The notes beneath the pieces were generated by a model. It ran no database searches. It saw nothing but the letters and a program-made list of their open reading frames with translations, and was not told the DNA's origin. Below are positions 1-18,035 of a stretch of 64,000 nucleotides of DNA, piece after piece. Location of the stretch: positions 2,976,001-3,040,000 of the forward strand of contig NC_063151.1 of NCBI RefSeq assembly GCF_020921035.1, read 5' to 3'. A program made the translations under genes and the position numbers. The first letter of the stretch is position 1, and each line of letters opens with the position of its first letter. The DNA is from Rhodamnia argentea (Eukaryota > Streptophyta > Magnoliopsida > Myrtales > Myrtaceae).

Positions 1-1463
1 ATGGATCAAATCAATTCATTTCTCACTTATCAAAGAGATAAATAAGTACTTGCTCAATTAGAATGTCTTCACCGGCCTAAAAGGAAAGAGGGAAAAGGCA
101 TAAATCGGAGTGTCTTCACCCAGGGAATCAACTTGCATGTTGCGCGAATATGTCACAGCCCATCGGCAATAAACGCCGCTTAAAAAGTTTAGTTCGATAC
201 TACCTTAAGCATAGATTGGAAATGTGCTTACCTCGCGCATTGAGATCGAATCTCATTACCTTGTGATTTCTTGTTCAAAAATTGCCATTCTAACACATAA
301 TAGAAAGTTCACTTCCGCTTGATTAAAATTGAAACACCTATTGTTTCCAAGAAAGCTATTAGATAAAGTCAAGTTCTTTAGTCCTATGCAGAAATCAAAG
401 CTTGTTCTCATGTTAGATAGCTTAGAAAATTACTACTTTTTATGCACCTCGCAAAAGTTTTACTTTGAATAAATTAATATATAAATAACTCTCACTTTAT
501 CTAATTGGTAAACGACAGGCCTCAAGTAAAGAACTGAAAAGAAGATTAGCCATATCTCTTTATCTGTACTGATAATTGGCTCTTCGTTCTAAGAAGAAAG
601 ATCCCTACTAAACTTAAATATTAATCTTTGTTTAATTAATGCGGTGCCTATGATTTCTATAAACAAAATTATAAAATCCAGACAAATCACTATGACAATT
701 CATAACTGTTTATGTTTCTAAATCACTTTCGTATCTAATTTATTAATGCGATCTTCCGGCAAATCGAAAATCATAAAAAATAAATTTGGATTATGCATTG
801 AAAAGTGGTATAAAAAAATGGACACCATATGATATAGAGCTTCAAAGTATACATACCTCGAAAAACAGCTATTCGTACGAGTAATATTGGATGTGGTTTT
901 GAGGAATCACGATCGTTACGCAACGGAGAAAGAGAATACGCAAGTTCTTCACTAGAAGAGACGATGCATCCCTTTTGCACTAAAGATTTTTTTACCCAAG
1001 ACATTTAGGGGTGTGCATCAACCATCACATCTTAAAATATTCTGTAATGAATCTATACACCTCGAGACGATTGTAAATTTAAAAAAAAAAACGTGGTTTA
1101 GTGACATAACATCATGCATCTAACACCATCTAAATAGTACTTTCAGGTAAAAAGAGCTTTTCCTTTTTTTTCCTTTCGATGTTTTTATGAATAGAAAATT
1201 TGTTTTTACAAATGACGTAGGCTGTCAATGTTAAACGAACTCATCATTGGGCCATCATTTTTATCTCATTTTACTGTACTTTTTTCCATAATCATACGAA
1301 GAAAGCATTTCGTATCTTACCCTGTTCGATCGAGTCAATCACGCCTCGACCGTATATTGAAATACCCGTTTGTGGTTACATCCCCGTCGTTGCACCAAGT
1401 TTTCCGTTTCCTATTAGCCCCGGTCTTCACGATGCTGGAGAATTTAGATTACAGCCAAAACTA

Positions 1464-1494
<31 letters not shown>

Positions 1495-1778
1495 GATTCT
1501 TCAAAAATGGAAAAAAATAAAAAAAGGCTTGAGACGTTCTTAAAAACCAACTCAGCGAAACCGAACGAGAAGCAAACTGAAGAGAGCACGCAGAGAAGCA
1601 AAGAAGCCCCGACGGGTTTCCACAGTTTCTCCTCCCTTTCGTCTCTCCCCGCCGGACCGCAATCCAAGAGCCTCCTGGTCCTCTCACGCGCTGTTCTCCT
1701 CGGCTGCGTCCGATGGCCGGCGCCGCCTGCTCCTCCGTCTCTCTTTAGGTTCCGAGGCCGGCTCCCCGAAGGGAGGCG
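1..1778. other. intergenic region and 5' flank of the O-fucosyltransferase gene
   Basis: The first 1.4 kb is AT-rich and I see no supported gene in it on either strand. From about 1510 the base composition turns C/T- and G/C-rich, as expected for the 5' untranslated leader of the gene starting at 1779. Confidence 0.6.
1464..1494. repeat. (AAT)n microsatellite
   Basis: About ten uninterrupted AAT units lie roughly 285 bp upstream of the O-fucosyltransferase start codon. Length polymorphism is expected at such a locus. Confidence 0.9.
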
Positions 1779-4700
1779 ATGACGAAGGCGATGGCCAAGC
1801 GGAGGCGACGAGCTCTGTCGCTGCTGCTCCGGAGGCTGCTGACGTGCGCCATATGCGCCGTCGCTACGGTCGCTCTGTTGTCCGGACACGTGCGCGTGCT
1901 TCCCTCGCCCGGAGTCGCCGGCGCTCCGCAGTTCTTGAAGGTGGCGACTCGCTCTCTTCAGCTCTCCTGGCATTGCTCTCTTTTCGTGCGGTTTTGGAGG
2001 TTCTAGCCATTGGTTGGTTAGGGTTTTAGTTCGGTTGCGATCGTGTATCTTTCGATTCTCTCTGTGGTTGGTGTGCTCGTCCATGTTAGTGTGGCGTGCA
2101 TATCCGAAAATCGGTGCGATCTCGGCGTTGCTTTCCGTTGTTCTTCGCCGTTCCCGTGCAGCCTGAAGAGCAAATATTGGCCATTTGAATGTGCTTTCGG
2201 TTCGTTTCGTCGTTTGGTGCTTCATTGACTCGGCATTGGACTCTGTTTCTTTGCGTTTGGGCATAGCGCGTTGAATCTGTTGACTGGCTTGCGTAATGAT
2301 TTGGCGTAGTTGAATAGTTATCAATCGCTGACTGGGATTGATTAATGATCTGGTTTTTATCTTGTATTGTGCAGCAATACCAGAGGCAGGGGAGTGAGCA
2401 GAGCTGGACAAAGGAACTCGTTCCACCTCAATTTTCCAAAAATCCGGGCTCTTCTCGCAAGGTCTTGCATATCTCACGCTATAACGTTTACCATGTTCTT
2501 ATAGCCGTTTTCAGTTGTAAAGAAGGAAAAAAGAAAAGTCAATGAATCATAGATACATGTAAAAGTAGAGAGTTGGTAATTTAAGTAATGTTTTGAAGTG
2601 AAATGCTCTTCCAAATTTGTGATCAGAATCAACTGATTCGTGCTTCAAGGGCTATGTGGAAATGCTAGGATTTGAATTTGGCAGATTTAGTTGGACAGGG
2701 ATGAGCGATCTTGTGTGTCATGCATTCGTTACATGTTACTTTTTTGAACTGGACAGATGAACAGTGCTTCCTGGAGTTTGGATTTTGACAAGCTCTGGAA
2801 GCCTCCGCCAAACCGTGATTTCACGCCATGTATAGATCCTAGCACAAATTATACAGGTGAGATGCTTGTTGTCTTCATGTTTTCGTTGGACAGATTTCTT
2901 TCTAACGATGTTTTAAAAGTTTTTCCTTTGTCAGTTCCTGCAGCATCGCAAGGTTACCTTCTAGTTCATACCAATGGAGGACTTAATCAGATGCGAGCTG
3001 GGGTGTGTGCATGCTCCTTGTACTGATAAGACTTATACTAATTCAAAGTAATTGCATCTTGTTATCATTACAATGTAAATATGGAGTGAGGAATCTCCAT
3101 TAACATGCTCGTCGGTGAGTGATTCTGATGACAACATTTTGAAACTTCATATCTAGCTCTCCCCCTTTTGAATACATTACGAGCATTCCGATGCTTATTC
3201 CATTTTTTCTCCATGTATCATGAAGAAATGTAAGAGGAAGTAGAGAGGCTGTTTACCATTCCCCAATCCCACCAGAAAAAATAAGCAATCATCTGACTAC
3301 TTTGTTTGTCATAAGGTATCTGATGAAAGTTTCAAAAATTACTAGCACCAGTTTCTGGGTTGAACAGATCAGAACACTGTGAAATAAAACTTGTCCCCTT
3401 TTGCACTCTAAACTTCCTAATTTGACAGCTTGCTGCCAGCATTAAAACCTCTAGTGTCATTTGGTTGAGAAGGTCTACGATCTACATTATACACATCATA
3501 TGGAATTGCCCGATTATCTTTATGATCAATCTAAAGACGATTAACCTTGCTTTGCTGCTGAATGGATCTGTAAAGCAATCTGATTTCTATGCAGATATGT
3601 GACATGGTTGCCGTAGCTCGTATAATAAATGCTACTTTGGTGATTCCCGAACTAGATAAAGGTTCTTTTTGGCGAGATTCTAGGTAACATGATATTCATC
3701 CTCTTAATCTGTTTGTTGTTAAGATACTGTTATGGCTCAGATTCGACAGAATATGTTAAAAACTGATCTCAGTGCTTCATTTGCAGCAACTTTTCAGATA
3801 TCTTTGATGAAGAACATTTTATAAGCACTTTAGCTAATGATGTTAAAGTTGTAAAGAAGCTTCCCAAGGAATTGGCTAAAACCACAAAGTTAGTGAAGGA
3901 ATTTAAAAGTTGGTCTGGCATGGATTACTATCACAATGAGATAGCTGGCATGTGGGAATATTATGAGGTACATTCAACAGAAACCTTTACCATGATTCTG
4001 CTATCTAATGGTGCAATGATCGGATACACTCAATTCAACTAGGTAATACGGGCATCAAAGTCAGATTCTCGTCTTGCAAATAATAATCTTCCATCAGCCA
4101 TTCAAAAGCTACGGTGTCGCGCTTGTTATGAAGCCCTTCGTTTTGCACCCCATATTGAAGCAATGGGAAAGGTAGGAAAGTAACTTTCAAACTTACTCGA
4201 TCTATGAGTGGCTTTTGTCTAGTGTCCTGTAACTTTTACATGCTAATCTTTCCATAAACACTGCAGTTGCTGGTTGAGCGGATGAGATCTTATGGTCCTT
4301 ATATAGCTCTTCATTTGCGGTATGAGAAGGACATGCTTGCCTTTAGTGGGTGTACACATGGTTTATCAGCAGCTGAAGCTAAAGAACTGCGGATAATTAG
4401 GTATGAGTGCATGTGAGAAGGGCACCATAAACGAAGTATCCTCATTACCAATTCTTTGCTTATAAGATTAATAATGGGCCCGGAACTTGTAGGGAGAACA
4501 CTCTGCATTGGAAAATAAAGAACATCAATTCTACTGAGCAGAGATCTAAAGGATACTGCCCTCTAACTCCAAAGGAGGCTGCAATTTTTCTCACAGCCCT
4601 CGGGTATCCATCCCATACACCCATATACATCGCTGCTGGAGAAATATATGGAGGTGACTCTCATATGACTGAACTACAGTCCCGCTATCCGATGTTGATG

Positions 4701-6657
4701 AGCAAGGTCTCAACCTTCCTATCATTTTTGTTTGTTTATTATGCTTATTTTCCCTCGTGTCATGTCTTCTACTAATACCAATTATTTCACTGAAGTTTAC
4801 TGTCTGATGTGGAGGCATTTCTGTTAAAGATTTCCCAAATTGGTGAAAGAGCAATCTTAATGTAGACTGTTAGCTCTTGCCAAACAGTGTTCATTTGTCT
4901 CTGACTTTTCAGTTAGAATAATGTGTAGAGTAGGCAGTTCTGCAATTCTTGATCAAAGTGTATCCTGAGTACAATATCTGCCATCAGTTTAGTGTGATAT
5001 AAAGACCATTAGCTTACCTGCTTTGCTATTTTTAAACCTGTAACAACATGAACGCAACCTAGCCTGGTCTTCTCCAGAATTCAGAATGGAAGGTCCTTGT
5101 ATCTAATGGTTACATATATGAAAATTTTTACTGATGGATTTTTTTTTCCTGACATGGCATGCTTTAGTGACAATCCTCACTAGTTCAGATAAATTTATGC
5201 TTATGAGTGCACTTTTGGTATGAATCATGCCAATGCATTTGAAAATGATCAAAGCTCATCGCTGATTGGTCTCATAGTCAGGTTGGTGAGTATCGAACCC
5301 TATTCTGATGTTCCAGATCTCCAGAATTTGCGGGCATCTCTATCACAATTGGCATTTGATATCATGATCATTTGGTTGAAGTTATTGATGTTTGTAGTAT
5401 CTTGGTTGTGGGGAAGAAAACTAGACAGCATATTTTCTCTTTGATATGTCATTTCATTCTCCTATTCATGAGCCTGTTTGGGCAACTAAGAACAGCACCT
5501 ATTTTGAGTTGCCCCCATTATTGTAATTTTCAAAACATTATGGGGATATTTCTGACTTCAAATGTAGAAGCACGAGTAAAACGTTGACAGCATAGACAGC
5601 GATGCCATTTTTAGTGCCAATGTATCATTGGTGCTGGTTTTCTAAGGATGATTGTGCTGTAGTTGTAATAGTATGATATACTTGGAGGCATGTGTAGAAA
5701 ACTAGCACTTGATACTCTTGCATGTTATTGCAGGAAAAACTAGCATCAGTTGAGGAGCTGGAACCTTTTATGAATCATGCATCTCAAATGGCAGCACTGG
5801 ATTACATTGTATCTGTGGAGAGTGATGTTTTCATTCCATCCTACTCAGGAAATATGGCAAGGGCAGTCGGAGGTCACCGTCGCTTTTTGGGGCATAGAAA
5901 GACAATATCACCTGACAGGCAACTAAGTTTCTTCTCTTTTTGTCGCACTGAATTATCAGTCCACGGTCATAAACTTACACGTTTTTCCTTTTGTAAACCA
6001 GGAAAGCTCTTGTTCATCTATTTGACAAAGTTGAGAACGGGACTCTGAAAGAAGGAAGTAGGTTATCAGATCACATTGCTGAACTCCACAAAAGACGGTA
6101 CGCCACGCAGTGCTTTGATTGCTCTTATAGATTCTAAAAGCTGAGTAATGGAGATGGAATATCATTATCGACTTTTTCCACCCAAGAAATTTGTTTTGCT
6201 ACACTAGACCGTGTCTGGTCACCCTTTTACTTCAAATTCTTGCTTTCCTTTTTCATTGCATCAAATAATCTAGATGTAGCTTGTCTATCCTCTTCACAGC
6301 TCAACGACATTATTTTTGCCTAGTGGCCTTGAAATGCCATCACTATATCTAAGCAAATGGTATATTGGGGTCTGAACCTGTGCACTAAACTCGTGTTGCT
6401 AATAGAAACTATGGATCTAACATGAGTGTAACTTCTAAAGTCGTCGGCTGGCAGAAGTTTCAGATCTCATATTAATTTTGGAATGGCATCTTCGTTTTTT
6501 CAGGCAAGGGTCCCCACGGAAGAGGAAAGGCCCCATCTCAGGAACAAAGGGCATGGATAGATTTCGTTCGGAGGAGGCATTCTACGAGAATCCTTTGCCA
6601 GATTGTTTATGTCGGAGTGAATTGCCTCAAGTGAATGCATCAGTTAGCATCAGGTAG
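1779..6657 (+). CDS. O-fucosyltransferase family protein (type II Golgi glycosyltransferase)
   Basis: Twelve exons: 1779-1940, 2375-2461, 2757-2856, 2935-3002, 3595-3683, 3787-3967, 4043-4171, 4267-4400, 4493-4706, 5734-5918, 6002-6097 and 6504-6657. They give 532 residues in one frame. The N-terminus has an Arg-rich cytosolic stretch (residues 7-20) and a hydrophobic anchor at about 20-36, typical of type II Golgi enzymes. The GDP-fucose protein O-fucosyltransferase fold begins with [17 protein letters not shown]. The donor-binding region contains [10 protein letters not shown] at about 287-295, whose HxR is the family hallmark. A later part reads [19 protein letters not shown], also conserved in plant members. 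The plant family includes pectin rhamnosyltransferases and protein O-fucosyltransferases, so donor and acceptor cannot be told from sequence. The intron at 5919-6001 has a GC donor (ACAG then GCAACT) in place of GT. A second ATG at 1791 has a slightly better context and is an alternative start. Confidence 0.9.
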
Positions 6658-8299
6658 ATCATGTGGAGCGGAAACTGCTCCCAAAAGATACGACATTTGT
6701 TGCGGGTTCCGGCACTTCAAGCTCTTGGAACTGCAGAGACTAGATAGCGATGCGGAACTTGTAAATAGTGAGTTCTAGAATTAGGTAGGAAGGGGGGGCC
6801 GTGCACAGAAAGCGAAATGCGCTTGCAATAAGCAAGCAAGGGAAGTTTGATCACTAAAGATGGGGCCTTGCGTTTTATCATCAAGGCAAAATCTTTTGAG
6901 TAAATGGCCGGCATAGGGAGATTGGTGGGATGAAATTCATTTAGGGTGCAATAATTCTCTTATTGCTGCCCTTCCGGAATCCACATTTCTCATGCGCGGT
7001 TACTCCGCTGTTCTACTTCTCTATGCGAGTCATCAAGGTCGAAGGAAATCATGCCTGAACGTGTGTGCGATGATGATTACTTGGATGTTAGGCTACCTTG
7101 CGGATCCATTACTTCGAAAAAGAGGCTCTGTATCTATGCACCACGAAATAAATGAGACCTCATCTGGAATTTGTTCCCATGTCATTCTCATATCTAAAAG
7201 GTATGCACAATTATAAAGTTTCAAGATATTTTTAATGAAAAAGCTTATTTGGGTTTTGGGGTAAATCTAGGGGAGAAAATGACATAACCTTTCAGACTGT
7301 GTCGATGGAAGCTAATCTTTTACACCTTACTAAAAAATGACATTTTTTCAAACCCCCACCCCCGGGGAAAAAAAAACACGAACGTTTCGCCTGTACAACA
7401 AAAATGATTCCCGTTGTAAACTCCGACCTTTCTTGCCATTGAACCGGCATGCATCATCCTACCTAGCTTACTGTGTTGACTTGCGTTATTGGACCTCGTT
7501 GATCACGACCAACAAAGCCGTCCGATTTGGTACAAAATTCAAGAGAATTTGGGAAGATAGAGTATAAATCGAAATTTAGTGACAAGGATTATGAATTGAA
7601 AGGTGTGATCTGGTGTTGCTTGACATAGTTCACTATGCACCCAGGGCTTGAAGGGATAAGTGTAGGTTTGGAACCCTAACTTAAAAAAAATAAAGGCCCT
7701 TTACATACTTATTTTGCCACTTCTATCTTATCCTTTAAGATGTACATGATAAGTGATAAGTGATGTAGCATGTATTCTTTCCTATTACAATATGAGTATT
7801 AAAATGTTCGTTTGTTCAGTTTAGTTAGTCGATACTTATTTAACTATACACTGTGTGAATGAAAAGTATTGCGAAACAATAAAATTAAGGAAAAAAGTAT
7901 AACTTACAATTAGACATGACCAACGTTGTTTAATGCAAATGATGTGAAGGGGAAATTTATGATTGAGGGTAACCAGACATTATTCTTAATTTAGGGACGA
8001 TGAATTAACAAAATGAAAAGAATTGAATAATTATGCGATAGGTAAATGAAAATGAAAAACAAATAATATCCAATTAGTTGTCAAATATCAACCGACCTTT
8101 CTCGTCCCCGCGTTTGGATTTGGCGCAGAGAGAATCGGGTTTGGATAACACGACACGTTCGCCAACTCATCAGCCCAACTTCGCCCGGCGCTCCTCCACA
8201 CATCGCCATTAGCTTCTGGAGCATTCCCTCGCTACTCTCTCGGTCACTCTCTCCATCTCTGAAGCAAGACGAAGAAGACGAAGGAGGAGGAGGAAGAAG
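6658..8299. other. intergenic region between the O-fucosyltransferase and TL29 genes
   Basis: The first few hundred bases are probably the 3' untranslated region of the upstream gene. The rest is AT-rich with no supported gene. From about 8100 the sequence becomes C/T-rich, and a purine-rich GAAGA/GGA run sits just before the TL29 start at 8300. Confidence 0.55.
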
Positions 8300-11200
8300 A
8301 TGATGGGCGTGTCCTTCGTCTCGACCGTGCCTTCTGTGCTCCCACTTCAAGCTCAAGTAGCTTCTTCTCCTCCTCCTCCTCCTCCTTACTCCTCGTCTTT
8401 CGCTGCCGCCGTCGCACCCCCCGCTCGCTCCGTTAGTTTTCCTCCTCGCTCGCTCGCTCGCTCGCGCTTCTCTCTTTCTCTCCTTCTGCGCTTGCCCGCC
8501 CTGCTTTCGTTTCGAAATCTGCATTGTGAATTGCTCTCATCGGTGTCCGTGCTCAGCGCTGCGTAGATGAGCTTTGTTCTGTTCTGATCAGTGTAATGCT
8601 TATTGTCTTATCCGGTCATTGGAGTTCAGGTTGTCGTTCGCTGCAAGATGGAGAATAGCGTCGCCGATGGCAAGGAGTTGAGCCGACGAGACGTTCTTAA
8701 ATGCGTCGGCGCTAGTATCGGCATTGTAAGTGCAGTTCTGTTTTTACCATATGTCGGCTACATTGAGCTCCGTGAATGTGATCTTCTGTGTGTGAAATGA
8801 GTTAGGTCTCGAGTGGCCACGGGGTTCTTGTTAGCAGCTCGTTTGATTGGACCATGAAACGGCTGTTTATTTGTTTGTTCGTTCACAATTAAGATTTCGT
8901 TCTAGTTTGCCATTTGACTTTTGGTTTGTGTGAATGACGGTCCATTCTTTTAGTTTGGATGTTGATGAGTTTCTGCCAGTTGTGATCTCTCAGGAACTGA
9001 TAGCAAGCTCTGGATCATTTGTTGAATTAGCTCACGCTGCTGATTTGATTCAACGCAGACAGCGGTCTGAGTTTCTCTGTAAGCCCATTGAAGAGTTGCT
9101 TCTTTTTCTATGCTAGTGCTTTGACTCTGAATCTCCAGAATCAAATTGACTTCTTCATTTTCCTCAGCAAATGTCAAGGACACCCTTTACACGGCTATAA
9201 AGGTGAATTTTTGTTTTGCAATTGGCATTTAAGCATATGACTTTGGCTATCGTGACTTCATTTTACATATTCTAAAATGCTACACTCTGATATAATTTTA
9301 CAACATTTTTTTAATCTTGGACTCGTTTCAGGGAAATCCAGATCTTATCCCGTCTTTACTGACATTGGCATTAAATGATGCTATGACTTATGACAAGGTC
9401 AGACTGATGAATTTTCACATGTTGAAACTTAATTGGCATTAAATTTTTTACCTCGTCTCACTAAGTATGATGAGGTAAAGATTGGATGGTGATTTATTTT
9501 CCCTTAAGTTTGCAGGCCTCAAAATCTGGAGGCCCAAATGGATCCATAAGGCTCAGGTACTTGTCACATTAAAACATGTGAATGCTGATGTGAGTTGGTG
9601 ATCATAGAGGCGAGCGGAATATTCTATTTGTTGGGTTTAGTGAGGCCCCTAATTTCCACTTTCTGAGTTTTGAAACACTTCAAACAACTGGCTTGCTCTC
9701 AGAATGACATTCTAGTGAGGTCTTTGTTTCAATGTCGAGATCCAAGTGTACTTTCTTAATGCTTTTATATGCAGTTCTACATTTTTTATTCAATCTTATC
9801 CAGAAATCTCCATTTAGAGAATCTAGAAGGTGAGCACCTAGAGTTAATTGAGGAAAATAGAAGGAGAAAACTTGATTTCCCTGCAGGATGGTTCCCATGT
9901 GTGTCTTCCAGTTTAAAATTTCATGCTTTTGCTACATATTTTTTATCTCCTAGATGAGACTCACCATGATATTCAATGTTGTGAACTGTTGTTTCTTGAA
10001 GCTCAGAGATTAGCAGACCCGAGAATAAGGGGCTTTCAGCTGCTATGAACTTATTGGAGGAAGCTAAGAAGGAAATAGATTCATATTCCAAGGGCGGACC
10101 CATATCCTATGCAGATCTTATACAGTATGCAGGTTTGTATATGTTACATCACTAAGTTGCATGTCACTAGCTTAAAATGCTGCTCTCAGTCTGAACTTCT
10201 CTTAGTACCTTCTGGAATAGACCCTAGAGAAGAAGTATTCACTAGAGCCATTAGGCTTGGAGATCTGGCATTGAATATCTCACGTCTTGTATTAAAAGTG
10301 GATTGTTTCTCAATTCTGTGAGCTTATCGAAAGGAGGGAATTCTAATTAAAGTTCTCCCTCTAAACAGCGGAGAGTGCAGTCAAGGCTACCTTTCTGGCT
10401 TCAGCCATTCGCAAATGTGGTGGTAATGAAGAGAAAGGGGGCTTGCTCTACACTGCCTATGGTTCCAATGGACAGGTAAATCCTAATTCATTGTGCGTGA
10501 TATGTGTGTTTGCCACTGGATTTTATAGTGTATAACACCAACCAAATAAGGAATAATATTTCCTGCAACTAGTAATTTAGTATTTATAATGTGGAACTGT
10601 CAGGACTTATTATAGTCAGTGTATCTTGTGAGATCTAGATTAGGATGAGATATACATAAGTCTAAAATTTAGTTGCCGCCAGTAGCTTCTCAGGGAATAT
10701 TCAAAAAATGGCTTCATGCTAACAACAGATAAAGGCTTTGTTTCAGTATGTACTGCTTCATCTGGCGATTGCCATAAAATACTGTGTTTATTGACCATTT
10801 GTTGTAGCTCACCATTGCTCTGTTCATTCAATAGCTTGATTCCTGAATACCTGTTTAGGAAAAAAGGATCCCTATGGTTTGCCAATTCTTCCTTTGGAAT
10901 ATGTTGGAAATGGACCTATGAGAAACATAGCTGCCTTTGCAAATTGTTTATTAAATAACTTCCATAGATTTAGTTCTGATTTCCCCATTACATATCACCC
11001 CGTTATGTAGTGGGGCTTGTTTGAGAGACAATTTGGGAGGTCGGACACCGCGGAACCAGATCCAGAAGGTAGGGTCCCCCAGTGGGAGAAGGCCAGTGTG
11101 AAGGAAATGAAAGATAAATTCTCAGCCATTGGGTTTGGTCCTCGGCAGGTATATTCAGTAAAACATCTACTACTTATGCAGGAATTTTCGAAACTTCCAT

Positions 11201-12458
11201 ACATATTATCCTCTCTATGCACCGAGATGTTCATCTACAAAACCGCAACAGGAAAACAAGGCAGTTTTTACCTTTTCCAAAAACCAATGGACATGCAGTT
11301 GAAGGAGTTTCAAGATGTGCATTGCATTCAGATATATTGATGATTCATTTCTCTATTCTGTTTATCTAATTCTCTGAATTAGCTAGATCTGTACCATATA
11401 TTGTTTTCTGCATCTATAGATTTTTGGAAATTTTGTCAAAACTCAAAGATAGAGTATTGAAGATGGTTCTCTGAAATGATCTCTATTTGCAGATTGGTCT
11501 TGTAATGAGATTTGAACATTTTCAGCGTCGCTTCCCGTCAATCTTGATACTGGTAGTTAATGATGGACTGCATGGAAACTAAGGCAGGTTGCCCTATTTA
11601 AACAAAGAAGCGGTGTTGACTTTTTCAGATGACTTGCTCAGAAGTTGATGTCTAGAAATAGGATAATACGCAGATTGGTTTGCAATAGTGATTTCTCAAA
11701 TGATGAGACATATCACTATTGGGTTTCGAATATGACCCACTTTCTTAAATGGCAACTTGAAGCTTGCCACATCATTTCATAAATCAATCTTAATATATCT
11801 AGCATTATCTCAATGTCTAACGGGCTAAACTCTGATGTATGGTGGCAATACAAATCATTTCGTAAATCAATCTTCATTGCATTACCGACTACTAATTTTC
11901 ATCTCCTATCCTCAGTAGGACACTCTGCATGTTTGCTCATTTAACTCTGCTTTTTTCTTCTCAACTGAACAGCTAGCAGTGATGTATTTGTTTCTGGGTC
12001 CTGATCAGAAAGCAACAGAGACATTATTAGCCACCGATCCAGATGTGTCTCCGTGGGTTCAAAAATACCAAAGAAGCCGAGAGACTGTGTCGCAGACGGA
12101 TTATGAGGTTGGTTAGTTATATAAGTGGCTCTTTTCAGTCCGGGAAAGCCTTGATGTTTGCCACCATGGTGGTGAAGAATAATCTTTAGCTGAAGAAAAC
12201 AATATTATGGCCTTCTGTGCCCCAAGAACAAACGAAATCTCCGAATTGTGATCTATTTGTTGGCCAAAAAGAAAAGTTAATGTAAACGTCTTAAAATCGT
12301 CGCATTCGCTTCATTCGGACATTGATCTTAACCCGGTCTTTTTACAGGTCGATTTGATAACCGCTCTGACAAAATTAAGCAGCTTGGGGCAGCAAATCAA
12401 TTACGAAGCGTACACCTACCCAGTTCCAAGGGTTGATTTGGGCAAGCTCAAATTGTGA
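8300..12458 (+). CDS. TL29: thylakoid lumenal 29 kDa protein, ascorbate peroxidase-like (TL29/APX4)
   Basis: Eleven exons: 8300-8431, 8630-8725, 8994-9078, 9168-9202, 9332-9397, 9516-9556, 10002-10132, 10369-10475, 11011-11148, 11973-12107 and 12348-12458. They give 358 residues. The N-terminus is a bipartite plastid signal: a Ser/Pro/Ala-rich transit peptide, then a twin-arginine motif SRRDVLK at about 62-68, a hydrophobic stretch, and an AHA|A lumenal processing site near residue 91. The mature part of about 267 residues fits 29 kDa. Motifs recognised from the TL29 family include AIKGNPDLIPSLLTLALNDA, GGPISYADLIQYA and MYLFLGPDQKATETLLATDP. Family knowledge: TL29 is class I peroxidase-like, associates with photosystem II on the lumenal side, and lacks ascorbate peroxidase activity. 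Tat export is inferred from the signal. A second ATG follows immediately at 8303, so the start is uncertain by one residue. Confidence 0.95.
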
Positions 12459-13227
12459 TAGAACGAAGATGTCACATATATTTGATCTTCGGAAGTGCAA
12501 CCGAGAGAGGGCATAAACAAATTGTGGCCCAGTTTTCACTTCTCTCTTCAACAGCTATATTCCCCATGGCACATAGATTCGCGAGGCCATTCTATCATTA
12601 ATCTGTATCCCAAATAAGCGTTGACTGGGGTAACTTATGAGATATCATGTTTACCATTTCGTCTATTACTTGTTAAATTGTGTTTGATCTCTTGTTTTCT
12701 CAGTGCCTTCCAAAAAGAATATCGCCTTCTATTAAAACAAGACCACCTTATGGTGTCAGGTTCGTAAACCAAATGAACCGCAGTCGCTCCAAAATACGTG
12801 ATCTTTGAATAATTGCACCATTAGAAAGGGGTGACAATCGGCCAATGGAAGAATGTCATTCCTTCTTAAGATCAAACAAAAGGACCGATATGCGCCGAGA
12901 ATGAAGTCGAGGCGAGCACCTAAAGACTACTGCTAGGGAAAGAGAAGGCAGCTTCGTTAACCCTGCGAATTTTGAACTAATAAGCCAAAGCAGGATCGGT
13001 CCCAACTTTTCTATCTCCAAAAGATTAACTCGAGTAGAATACGTCTGTTAACAAGAGACTACTTAACAATGGAAATGCGGCACAAAATATTGCCAACGTG
13101 ATCCTTCAGTGAGGAAATTTCAGTTGCCTCCCCTACCTCAATATTTTAAAGACAGAAAAACAAAATTGCAGACAGTTTTCCCCTGTAAAAGTCAAAATTA
13201 AAATACAGATCGAACCATGAGATTGTT
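12459..13227. other. convergent 3' intergenic region (TL29 / seryl-tRNA synthetase)
   Basis: The two flanking genes end towards each other here. Their 3' untranslated regions presumably occupy most of the gap. I see no further gene. Confidence 0.6.

Positions 13228-18035
<4,808 letters not shown>

Noticed and set aside
8081-8524. 147-codon minus-strand open frame
   Set aside because: It is antisense to the TL29 leader and first exon. Its Arg-rich product comes from the complement of CT-rich sequence.
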